Of a stretch of 28,590 nt of DNA, positions 6,015-13,669 are shown one piece after another. The notes below the pieces were generated by a model. The model was given only the letters and a program-made list of their open reading frames with translations, was not told the DNA's origin and searched no databases. How positions within the stretch are numbered: position 1 is the stretch's first letter; the number at the start of each line of letters is the position of its first letter. The stretch comes from a virus: positions 1 through 28,590 of IMG/VR virus record IMGVR_UViG_3300044655_001613. One strand, written 5' to 3'. The position numbers and the translations under genes are program-made.

Positions 6015-8090
6015 ATGGCAGACGATAGCATACAACAAAGTGACAATGACCCACGCATAGCTAATGCGATTAAATTCTTACAGTTTGCTAATGAAGCAGA
6101 CCAAATGAATAGATCAGAAGCTTTAGAAGATTTAAAGTTTGCAGCAGGCGATCAATGGCCTGTTGAAATCCAAAACAGTCGAGTATTAGAAGCTCGCCCA
6201 TGTCTAACAGTAAACAAAGTTGACGCTTATTGCCGTCAATTAACGAATCAAATGCGCCAACAAAGACCACGCATCAAAGTGCATGGCATGAATAACCAAT
6301 CAGATGCAAGAATGGCACAAATCTTACAAGGTATATGCCGACACATTGAGAATCATTCAGATGCAGACCAAGCTTATGACAAAGCTGGTGACTTTGCCGT
6401 TAGAATGGGTTGGGGTTATTGGCGTATTACTACAGATTATGTGCGTGACGATTCATTCGACCAAGAAATCTACATTAAAGCTATTGATAATCCTTTTACC
6501 GTTTACTTTGATCCCAACTCTGTTATGCCTGACGGTTCAGATGCAGAAACAGTTTTAATTACTACAGTCATATCCAAAGAAAATTTTAAGAAAATGTATC
6601 CTAACGCTGAAACTGAACAAGGTTTCACGATGCGAGGAACAGGCGACACTAATCCTGAATGGGTTATGAAAGAGGACATTAGATTAGCTGAATACTTTTA
6701 CACAGAACGCAAAGCTATTAAGGTTCACTTGCTATCAGACGGATCAAGCGTTAAATCAAGTGACTTACCTCCGCAAGAAGTATTAGACGCAGCAGGTATT
6801 ACTATTGTTGAATCTCGTGATTCTTTTGAGAAAAAGATTAAAGTATGCAAATTAACTGCTATGGAAGTATTAGAAGAAGGCGAATGGGCAGGTAAATATA
6901 TTCCTATCGTTCCTGTTTATGGTCAAGAAACTGTGGTTGAGAACAAGAAAAAGAAATTTGGTATTGTTCGCATGGCTAAAGACCCACAAAGAATGTATAA
7001 CTTTTGGCAAACTTCTCTTACTGAGTCAGTTGCATTAGCCCCTAAAGCTAAATGGTTACTTGCTGAAGGTCAAGACGAAGGCCATGAGAATGAATGGGCA
7101 ATGGCTAATATTAAATCTATGCCTGTTTTGCGTTATAAGCAAAAAGACATCGATGGTCAGCCAGCACCTCCACCACAAAGATTACAACCTGAACCACCAC
7201 CAGCAGGCATTATGGCTGCGGCTCAATCTATGACTACTGACTTAATGCAAGTAGTGGGTATATTTGATCCAAGCCAATTACCGCAAGGCAATATTTCAGG
7301 CAAAGCGCTACAAGGCCAACAACAACAAGTGGACATGACTAACTTCCACTATTACGACAACTTAACTCGTTCTATCCGTCAAACAGGTCGCATTATTCTT
7401 GATCTAGTTCCAAAGATTTACGATAGAGAAAGAGTATTGCGTATCATTGGTGACGATGGCAAACCTGAAATCCTAACTATTAACCAATATGGCCAAGACG
7501 AAGAAGGCATTGATAAGATTCTTAATGACGTCACAGTAGGTGAATATGATGTTGTTATGGATACAGGCCCAGGTTATAACTCTAAACGCCAAGAAGCAGT
7601 AGATTCTATGATGGCTTTATTTGCAGCTGATCCAACATTAATCCAACAAGCTGGTGATCTATTAGTAAGAAACATGGACTTCCCAGGCGCTGAAACTATT
7701 GCTGATAGATTAGCCGTAAACAATCCATTAGCTAAAGTGGATGATAAGTCTAAAGTTCCACCAAGAATCCAAATGGAATTACAACAATTACAAGCGCAAA
7801 ACCAACAAGCTCAACAAGCTATACAACAGCTTCAAATGGTTATTCAACAACGTCAAGACATCGAAGGAGTCAAACAAGATGCAGAAACTAAACGTAAACT
7901 TATGGATGTCACAGCTAAAGCAAACGATACTGAAATGCGTGAAGAAACTAGCAAACGCAATACAGACGCTGATAACAACACTAAAATCGAAATTGAATTG
8001 CTTAAAGCGCAAATGGCTTTGATATTAGCTAAGATGAGCGGTTCAAACGCTGATATAGTAAATGCAGAAACTATTGAAAGAGCTGTTTAA
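6015..8090 (+). CDS. P22-like portal protein
   Basis: 691 residues, close to P22 gp1 (725). N-terminal landmarks are ALEDLKFAAGDQW, RPCLTVNKVDAYCRQLTNQMRQQRPRI and AVRMGWGYWRI..D, followed by the IDNPFTVYFDPNSV strand, all typical of the P22/Sf6-type portal clip and wing. A conserved PIVPVYGQE segment lies in the middle. The last ~110 residues are an Gln/Ala-rich coiled coil (QLQAQNQQAQQAIQQLQ...) corresponding to the barrel helix that extends into the head in P22. The dodecamer forms the DNA channel at one capsid vertex and binds TerL and then the gp4-like adaptor. A 75-base leader with a promoter-like sequence follows. Confidence 0.93.
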   Translation: MADDSIQQSDNDPRIANAIKFLQFANEADQMNRSEALEDLKFAAGDQWPVEIQNSRVLEARPCLTVNKVDAYCRQLTNQMRQQRPRIKVHGMNNQSDARMAQILQGICRHIENHSDADQAYDKAGDFAVRMGWGYWRITTDYVRDDSFDQEIYIKAIDNPFTVYFDPNSVMPDGSDAETVLITTVISKENFKKMYPNAETEQGFTMRGTGDTNPEWVMKEDIRLAEYFYTERKAIKVHLLSDGSSVKSSDLPPQEVLDAAGITIVESRDSFEKKIKVCKLTAMEVLEEGEWAGKYIPIVPVYGQETVVENKKKKFGIVRMAKDPQRMYNFWQTSLTESVALAPKAKWLLAEGQDEGHENEWAMANIKSMPVLRYKQKDIDGQPAPPPQRLQPEPPPAGIMAAAQSMTTDLMQVVGIFDPSQLPQGNISGKALQGQQQQVDMTNFHYYDNLTRSIRQTGRIILDLVPKIYDRERVLRIIGDDGKPEILTINQYGQDEEGIDKILNDVTVGEYDVVMDTGPGYNSKRQEAVDSMMALFAADPTLIQQAGDLLVRNMDFPGAETIADRLAVNNPLAKVDDKSKVPPRIQMELQQLQAQNQQAQQAIQQLQMVIQQRQDIEGVKQDAETKRKLMDVTAKANDTEMREETSKRNTDADNNTKIEIELLKAQMALILAKMSGSNADIVNAETIERAV

Positions 8091-8097
8091 GTAAGAA

Positions 8098-8126
8098 TTG
8101 ATTAATAAGTAGTTTTATAGTATAAA
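8098..8126 (+). promoter_or_regulatory. Sigma70-type promoter candidate upstream of scaffold gene
   Basis: TTGATT (8098-8103), a 17-base AT-rich spacer, and TATAAA (8121-8126). The gap between portal and scaffold is one of the few in the rightward block that could hold a promoter. The predicted start would be near 8133, just before a hairpin. Promoter activity is inferred from box similarity and spacing only. Confidence 0.45.
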
Positions 8127-8137
8127 GCAACAATCTA

Positions 8138-8153
8138 CCAATGGAATCATTGG
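8138..8153 (+). other. Hairpin in 5' leader of scaffold/coat mRNA
   Basis: CCAATG-GAAT-CATTGG forms a perfect 6-bp stem with a 4-base loop, extendable by a bulge (TA...GTA). It lies 12 bases before the GGAG Shine-Dalgarno and close to the predicted transcript 5' end, a position where hairpins can protect phage mRNA. Confidence 0.4.
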
Positions 8154-8174
8154 GTAAAAATCTTGGAGTCATCC

Positions 8175-9104
8175 ATGTCAGAAAAAGAAGCAGGAAGTGT
8201 AATAACTTCTGCCAACGCAGAAGAGTTTTATGCAAACAAATTGGGTTTAGCTGAAGAAGCACCTGTTGAGGCTGTAGTTGAAGAAAAAACCGCAGAGCCG
8301 ACAGAGGAAGCAACCGATCAGAGTGAACAGCCAATTGAAGAAACAGAAACAAAAGCAACAGAAGAGAAGAAACAAAACCCCAAGCTTGAAAAGAGATTTT
8401 CAGAGCTAACAAAGCAACGTGAAGAAGCTCGCAAAGAAGCGGCTAAAGAACGTGATGCTCGTGAAGCTTTAGAGAAACGAATTTCAGAGCTAGAAGGAAG
8501 AGCTGAACCAAAACCTGTAGAGGAAAACGTTAAGCCTTCACCAAGTCAGTTTAATGATGCGTTTGAATACGCTGAAGCATTAGCTGAATGGTCGGCAGAA
8601 AATGCCCTTTTGAATAGAGATAAAGCTGAAGCTGAACGCAAAGAACAAGAACAACGCCAAAGCGTTATTAAATCTTGGAATGAGCGTTTAGAAACTGTTA
8701 AGGCGGATTTGCCTGACTATGATGAAATGATTGCCTCTGCATCTGACATAACTGTCAACGATGCTATAAGAGATGCAATGTTAGAGTCCGAACAAGGGCC
8801 TAGAATTTTATATCATTTAGCAGAAAATCCTGAGCTAGCAGAAAAGTTAAATACTCTATCAACAGTTAGCGCCCTTCGAGAAATTGGGAAGTTAGAAGCA
8901 AAGTTTGAGGCTAGTGAAACACCTAAAGATGCCAAAACTGAAGCTGAAACGAAACCTTCTATTGCACGCAGTAAAGCACCTGCACCAATTAGTCCTATAA
9001 AGACGAGTTCAGCAGTTGCCGATGTTGGCGTAGGCTCAGATGGTGAATTCCATGGCACTTATCAACAATGGCGTGAATCTCGTAAAGCAGGAAAGATTAG
9101 GTAG
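8175..9104 (+). CDS. Putative scaffolding protein
   Basis: 309 residues from the ATG at 8175, which has GGAG six bases upstream; a TTG at 8163 is open in frame but falls on that Shine-Dalgarno. Very acidic and helical: Glu/Ala/Lys-rich N-terminal third, coiled coil KNPKLEKRFSELTKQREEARKEAAKERDAREALEKRISELE (split over about residues 55-115), and a C-terminal motif GTYQQWRESRKAGKIR. A basic, short C-terminal coat-binding segment and ~300 residues are the features of P22 gp8. Scaffolding guides prohead assembly around the portal and leaves before packaging. Position directly between portal and coat supports the assignment. Confidence 0.85.
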   Translation: MSEKEAGSVITSANAEEFYANKLGLAEEAPVEAVVEEKTAEPTEEATDQSEQPIEETETKATEEKKQNPKLEKRFSELTKQREEARKEAAKERDAREALEKRISELEGRAEPKPVEENVKPSPSQFNDAFEYAEALAEWSAENALLNRDKAEAERKEQEQRQSVIKSWNERLETVKADLPDYDEMIASASDITVNDAIRDAMLESEQGPRILYHLAENPELAEKLNTLSTVSALREIGKLEAKFEASETPKDAKTEAETKPSIARSKAPAPISPIKTSSAVADVGVGSDGEFHGTYQQWRESRKAGKIR

Positions 9105-9137
9105 CAGGATATTAAACTCTTAAAATAAGGAAATATC

Positions 9138-10376
9138 ATGGCTAATAATTTACTAACCATTAGCAAGATCACCAACGAAGCGTTGATGGTTTTGGAAAAT
9201 GAATTAACATTCACATCAGAAGTTGACCGTAACTATGACGACCAATTTGCAGTAGTAGGCGCAAAAATTGGTAACACAGTAAACGTTAGACGTCCTGGTC
9301 GTTTTATCGGAACAACAGGCCCAGCATTAAACGTTGAAGATTTCAACGAAACATCAGTTCCTGTTACTTTATCAACACAATTCCACGTTGACACACAGTT
9401 TACAACTCAAGACTTAGCATTATCTTTAGATATGTTTAGCGACAGAGTTCTTAAACCAGCTGTGGCAGCTATTGCGAATAAGATTGACAGAGATGGTCTT
9501 ACAACTGCTAAAAACAACACAGCTAATATCGTTGGCACAGCAGGCACAACTCCAACAAGCTTAATCACATACTTAACAGGTCAAGCGTTCCTTGATTCTG
9601 AAGGCGCTCCAAGAGATGGCCGCAGATCATGTATCGTTGAGCCATTTACATCTGCAACTATTGTTGACAGCTTAAAAGGTCTTTTCAATCCACAAACAGC
9701 TATCTCTGCTCAATACACTAAAGGTTTAATGGGTCGTGATTCAGGCGGTATGAATTGGAAATTAGATCAAAACGTTGTTTCACAAACTTTTGGTTCTTAT
9801 TCAACTTCTGTTCTTTCATGTAACGTTACAACAGCAACAGGCTTCCTAACAAGTGGTTGGGCTTCAAGCTCTAACATCACTATTGGTGCAGCTACTGCTA
9901 ATGCTTCATTAAACCAAGGCGATGTAATTACTATTGCTGGCGTATATGGTGCTAACCCACAAAATCGTCAATCTTATGGTAAATTGCGTAACTTTGTTGT
10001 TAATGCACCTGTAACTATTACTTCAAGCGGCACAGCTACAGTAAACGTTTCACCAGCTGTTATTACAGCAGGTCAATTCCAAAACGTAGTTGTAACTTCT
10101 TCAGGTTCACAAACAGTTACACCATTTAACAACACAGGTATCACATCACCACAAAACATCATTATGCACAAAAATGCGTTCACACTAGCAGTAGCTGATC
10201 TTGAGCTACCTGACGGTGTTCACTTCGCTGGTCGTGCATCTGACAAAGAAATTGGTCTTTCAATGCGTGTTGTTCGTCAATACACAATTAACAATGACTC
10301 AATTCCTACACGTTTAGATGTTTTATACGGTTGGGCGCCACTCTACCCTGAGTTAGCTTGCCGAGTAGCAGCTTAA
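9138..10376 (+). CDS. Major capsid (coat) protein, P22 gp5-like
   Basis: 412 residues; P22 gp5 has 430. The N-terminus MANNLLTISKITNEALMVLENELTF and the following DRNYDDQFA.VGAKIGNTVNVRRPGRF are hallmarks of the P22-type HK97-fold coat family; later come VTLSTQFHVDTQFTTQDLALSLD and the C-terminal RVVRQYTINNDSIPTRLDVLYGW. A strong AAGGAAATATCATG leader, the same type as other highly expressed genes here, fits its large output. Thr/Ala/Asn-rich strands at about residues 220-330 look like an inserted telokin-like domain. Folding of P22-type coat is aggregation-prone, which may explain the phage GroES-like gene. A terminator-like hairpin follows the stop. Confidence 0.95.
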   Translation: MANNLLTISKITNEALMVLENELTFTSEVDRNYDDQFAVVGAKIGNTVNVRRPGRFIGTTGPALNVEDFNETSVPVTLSTQFHVDTQFTTQDLALSLDMFSDRVLKPAVAAIANKIDRDGLTTAKNNTANIVGTAGTTPTSLITYLTGQAFLDSEGAPRDGRRSCIVEPFTSATIVDSLKGLFNPQTAISAQYTKGLMGRDSGGMNWKLDQNVVSQTFGSYSTSVLSCNVTTATGFLTSGWASSSNITIGAATANASLNQGDVITIAGVYGANPQNRQSYGKLRNFVVNAPVTITSSGTATVNVSPAVITAGQFQNVVVTSSGSQTVTPFNNTGITSPQNIIMHKNAFTLAVADLELPDGVHFAGRASDKEIGLSMRVVRQYTINNDSIPTRLDVLYGWAPLYPELACRVAA

Positions 10377-10389
10377 ATAATGTAACGGT

Positions 10390-10411
10390 GAGAGGGTGTA
10401 AAAGCCCTCTC
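10390..10411 (+). terminator. Terminator/attenuator hairpin after coat gene
   Basis: GAGAGGG, loop TGTAAAAG, CCCTCTC: a perfect 7-bp GC-containing stem starting 14 bases after the coat stop. Only a short AT stretch follows (TATTAATC), so it may partly terminate transcription or stabilise the coat mRNA. Confidence 0.6.
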
Positions 10412-10441
10412 TATTAATCAAACAGAAAAGGAAAATTTATT

Positions 10442-10864
10442 ATGGCAAATCCAGGCCCAGCAGTAACCTCAAGCGCACATCCGCAGCTAGTCGGAACCAA
10501 TCAGGCTTTACGCTTATTGGCTGTGTATCAAGGTGTTAATGCAAACGTAACAGGCGACACAGTTTTACCAATCATTAACTCAACATCTTACTCTGTAAAA
10601 AATGTTGTTTTTACAAACGCTTCAATTAGCTTAACTACAGCTGCCGCAGGTTTATTTACTGCTCCAGCAGCAGGTGGAACAGGTATTGTTGCTAACGCAG
10701 CTTTATCAGGTTTATCAGCTTCAACAGTTGTGTCAGAAAGAACAGTTGCTTCTACAGCAGCTCAAACAGCTCAAAACTTATATGTAAACGTTGCAACTGC
10801 ACAAGGTGCAGCAGCGACATTTGATGTATATGTTTATGGCTACGATTTAACACAACAAAACTAG
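10442..10864 (+). CDS. Small beta-rich virion protein candidate
   Basis: 140 residues, Ala/Thr/Val/Ser-rich, no cysteine, predicted as beta strands throughout (LRLLAVYQGVNANVTGDTVLPI, TFDVYVYGYDL). AAGGAAAATTTATT precedes the ATG. It sits between two hairpin terminators downstream of coat and is therefore likely transcribed with it as a separate, highly expressed unit. Its size and place suit a head-decoration or cement protein, but there is no motif that proves it. Confidence 0.7.
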   Translation: MANPGPAVTSSAHPQLVGTNQALRLLAVYQGVNANVTGDTVLPIINSTSYSVKNVVFTNASISLTTAAAGLFTAPAAGGTGIVANAALSGLSASTVVSERTVASTAAQTAQNLYVNVATAQGAAATFDVYVYGYDLTQQN

Positions 10865-10884
10865 TAATGTGCAATAAAGAGAAG

Positions 10885-10913
10885 AAGCCATTAAATTTCT
10901 AATGGCTTTTTTT
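10885..10913 (+). terminator. Rho-independent terminator
   Basis: AAGCCATTA, loop AATTTC, TAATGGCTT followed by five more T bases. A 9-bp stem plus T-run is a classic intrinsic terminator. It closes the coat plus downstream-gene unit and precedes a perfect TATAAT at 10925-10930 that lacks a good -35. Confidence 0.85.
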
Positions 10914-10953
10914 CTATTAAAGTTTATAATTTAACTAATTCAAGGAAACAATC

Positions 10954-11301
10954 ATGGCTAATACCACAGTTTTAAGACCAGCAGGAAAAACCGCTGTCAT
11001 CGCTGTTACAGCTACATCTTCAACCTCAATCACTATTAACGATACAACTAACGATCAAGTTACTTTTGCTACATTTTTAAATGCTGGCACTAAAGCTTGT
11101 GCTGTAACCGTTTCTAGTTTAGCTACTGCTCCAGCTTCAGTATTTCCTGTAGCAGGAACACCAGGTGATTTTGTATTACCAGCAAGTATGACACTTCCAA
11201 TAACATTAGCAGTTCCAACAGTTCCGTTTCAAATTACAGCAATTTGTGGTGGATCAGATACAACCACACTATATGTAACGCCTGTTGTCGATCAATCTTA
11301 A
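10954..11301 (+). CDS. Second small beta-rich virion protein candidate
   Basis: 115 residues, of the same Ala/Thr/Val/Ser-rich composition as the previous gene, starting MANTTVLRPAGKTAVIAVTA. Strand-like segments include TSITINDTTNDQVTFATFLN and FQITAICGGSDTTTLYVTP. The CAAGGAAACAATCATGG leader gives a good Shine-Dalgarno. The compact, all-beta look and location between head and tail-fibre genes suggest a decoration or fibre-related protein; no named family is recognised. Confidence 0.65.
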   Translation: MANTTVLRPAGKTAVIAVTATSSTSITINDTTNDQVTFATFLNAGTKACAVTVSSLATAPASVFPVAGTPGDFVLPASMTLPITLAVPTVPFQITAICGGSDTTTLYVTPVVDQS

Positions 11302-11310
11302 GGAAATATA

Positions 11311-13659
11311 ATGACTAGTCCTGCTCAATCTACAATTCAGAATTTATTGCCTGTTCAGGCATATTTTGACTTACAAGATAACTTTGTAACATTTATTGGG
11401 CAGAACAAGCCATTTTCAGCAACAATTGATCCTGACCAATCAGGATTAAACATTACAAGCAGCACGATCAATAGCACGACTATTGGTGCATTAGTTCCAT
11501 CTACAGGTAACTTTACTAATATATCTACAGTTACAGGCACTATTTCAACAACACCTTCTGCGGCTACTGATATTGCTAATAAACAATATGTAGATTACGC
11601 ATTATTAGGCATTTCATGGAAAGCGCCAGCCAAAGCAGCTACGACTGCAAACATTACGCTTTCAGGCCCACAAACTATTGACACCGTATCAGTTGTTGCA
11701 GGTGATACAGTTTTAGTTAAAAACCAAACATTGCCAGCACAAAATGGTATTTATACCGTTCAAACAGGTGCATGGACTTACGCCACAGGTTCTACAACAT
11801 GGGCGCAATACGTTGGTGCAGTTATTTATATAGTATCAGGAGGTCAAGCGACTGCTGCGTTCTACACAACAGCTCAACCAGGTGGCACATTAGGTGTTAC
11901 CGCAATGGATTGGTATAACCTTTCATTCTCATCAAGCTATACAGCAGGCACAGGCCTTACTTTAGCAGGCACACAATTTAGTATTACAAACACAGGCGTT
12001 ACTGCTGCAACTTATGGATCAGCTTCCAATGTTCCTGTGATTGCATTTAACGCACAAGGTCAAGCAACATCGGTAACTAACACAGCTATATCTATTGCTA
12101 ACACACAAGTTACAGGATTAGGCACATTAAGCACCCAAAACGCTAGTTCAGTAGCAATTACAGGTGGAACTATTAATGGCACAACAATTGGGGCTACAAC
12201 AGCCTCTACAGGTGCTTTTACAACGCTTGGTGGCACAACTATTACAGCTTCAACACAATTTAGTGGCGCTGGCACAGGTTTAACAGGCACAGCTACTTCA
12301 TTATCTATTGGTGGTAATGCTGCAACTGCAACTTCAGCTACTTCAGCTACAACAGCTACTAATTTGGCTGGTGGTTTAGCAGGTTCATTACCATATCAAA
12401 GCGGTGCAGGCGCTACAACATTCTTATCAGCTGGCACTAATGGACAAGTATTAACTTTAGCTAGTGGTGTTCCTTCATGGGCTACACCTTCAGCAGGAAC
12501 AGTTACATCTGTGACAGGCACAGGAACAGTATCAGGTATCAGCTTATCAGGAACAGTTACAAGCTCAGGCTCATTAACTTTAGGTGGATCATTAGATTTA
12601 TCTAGCCCTCCTGTTATTGGTAACACATTGGCTGCCGCAATTACAGGCACAACTATTACTGCAACAACTAGCTTTGTTGGGTCAAATTTTAATGCAGCAG
12701 GATCAGGCGGTGGATCATTAAAGACTAATACAGGAAATGCTTGCTTACAATGGGGTGGTGGTGGTGGCACAAACGTTACAATAGATGGCGCAATTAATAT
12801 GAACGGTGCAAATTCGGCCATTAGTATAGCCCCAACTGGAACTGGAACTGCAACAATTAATCCAGCAACCGCATCAACAATGAATAACGTAGCTATTGGT
12901 GGAACAACGCCTTTAGCTGGAACATTTACTGATCTTAGAATAAACAATACAATTTCATTAGCTGGGTCAACAGGCACAGCAGGTTATGTATTAACATCTA
13001 ATGGGGCTTCTGCACCTACATGGCAAGCAAATGCTAGTGGATTAGCAATTACAGACGACACAACTACTAATGCAACTCGTTATTTAACATTTACAAGCGC
13101 TTCAACTGGTTCAATTACTGGAGCAGATGTATCTTCTACTAAATTAGCTTTTAATCCAAGCACAGGCGCTTTATCTGCAACATCATTTAATGGAGCAGGT
13201 GTATTTACAACATTATCTGCATCTAGCACAGCAACATTTACAGGATCATCTAGTGCTTTAGCGGCTGTATTTACAAACGCAGCAGAAACAACAACTATAT
13301 CTGCTACAGCTGCAACAGGAACAATTAACTACGATGTAACTACTCAATCAGTTCTTTACTACACATCTAATGCATCAGCTAATTGGACAGTAAACTTTAG
13401 AGCTTCAAGTGGCACATCATTAAATACAGCTATGTCAACAGGTCAATCAGTTACCGTAGTATTTTTAGTAACTCAAGGTGCAACAGCTTACTATAACAAC
13501 GCAATTACAATTGACGGCACATCTGTCACACCTAAATATCAAGGTGGCACAGCGCCAACGTCAGGTAACGCTTCAGGCATAGACGCTTACTCATACACTA
13601 TTGTTAAAACAGGTTCAGCCGCATTTACAGTATTAGCAGCACAAACACAATTTAAGTAG
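11311..13659 (+). CDS. Putative tail fibre protein
   Basis: 782 residues, very rich in Thr, Ser, Gly and Ala. The segment ATDIANKQYVDYAL near residues 80-95 is the NKQYVD-type motif common in trimeric fibre shafts. Residues ~95-200 (SWKAPAKAATTANITLSGPQTID...VLVKNQTLPAQNGIYTV) are a domain often found in environmental phage fibres. Later come short repeats of the type T-G-x-F-T-x-L (STGNFTNIS, STGAFTTLG, LAGTFTDLR, GAGVFTTLS) and G-T-x-G-x-V-L-T-S-N-G-A-S-A-P-T-W, as expected for a beta-helical, trimeric fibre. It probably contacts the host surface. The C-terminal domain ends KTGSAAFTVLAAQTQFK. TAAGGAAATATAATG precedes the start. Confidence 0.82.
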   Translation: MTSPAQSTIQNLLPVQAYFDLQDNFVTFIGQNKPFSATIDPDQSGLNITSSTINSTTIGALVPSTGNFTNISTVTGTISTTPSAATDIANKQYVDYALLGISWKAPAKAATTANITLSGPQTIDTVSVVAGDTVLVKNQTLPAQNGIYTVQTGAWTYATGSTTWAQYVGAVIYIVSGGQATAAFYTTAQPGGTLGVTAMDWYNLSFSSSYTAGTGLTLAGTQFSITNTGVTAATYGSASNVPVIAFNAQGQATSVTNTAISIANTQVTGLGTLSTQNASSVAITGGTINGTTIGATTASTGAFTTLGGTTITASTQFSGAGTGLTGTATSLSIGGNAATATSATSATTATNLAGGLAGSLPYQSGAGATTFLSAGTNGQVLTLASGVPSWATPSAGTVTSVTGTGTVSGISLSGTVTSSGSLTLGGSLDLSSPPVIGNTLAAAITGTTITATTSFVGSNFNAAGSGGGSLKTNTGNACLQWGGGGGTNVTIDGAINMNGANSAISIAPTGTGTATINPATASTMNNVAIGGTTPLAGTFTDLRINNTISLAGSTGTAGYVLTSNGASAPTWQANASGLAITDDTTTNATRYLTFTSASTGSITGADVSSTKLAFNPSTGALSATSFNGAGVFTTLSASSTATFTGSSSALAAVFTNAAETTTISATAATGTINYDVTTQSVLYYTSNASANWTVNFRASSGTSLNTAMSTGQSVTVVFLVTQGATAYYNNAITIDGTSVTPKYQGGTAPTSGNASGIDAYSYTIVKTGSAAFTVLAAQTQFK

Positions 13660-13669
13660 GAATTAGTTA

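Noticed and set aside
7741-8022. 93-codon plus-strand frame within the portal gene
   Set aside because: Out-of-frame reading of the Gln-rich coiled coil; the portal frame continues through it.
10925-10930. Perfect TATAAT upstream of the 115-residue gene as a promoter
   Set aside because: The positions 16-18 bases upstream fall in the terminator stem and show at most three matches to TTGACA; left as a weak possibility.
12396-12977. Minus-strand 193-codon frame opposite the fibre gene
   Set aside because: Low-complexity Val/Pro-rich translation of the complementary Thr/Gly-rich sequence; the plus-strand protein has recognisable fibre motifs.
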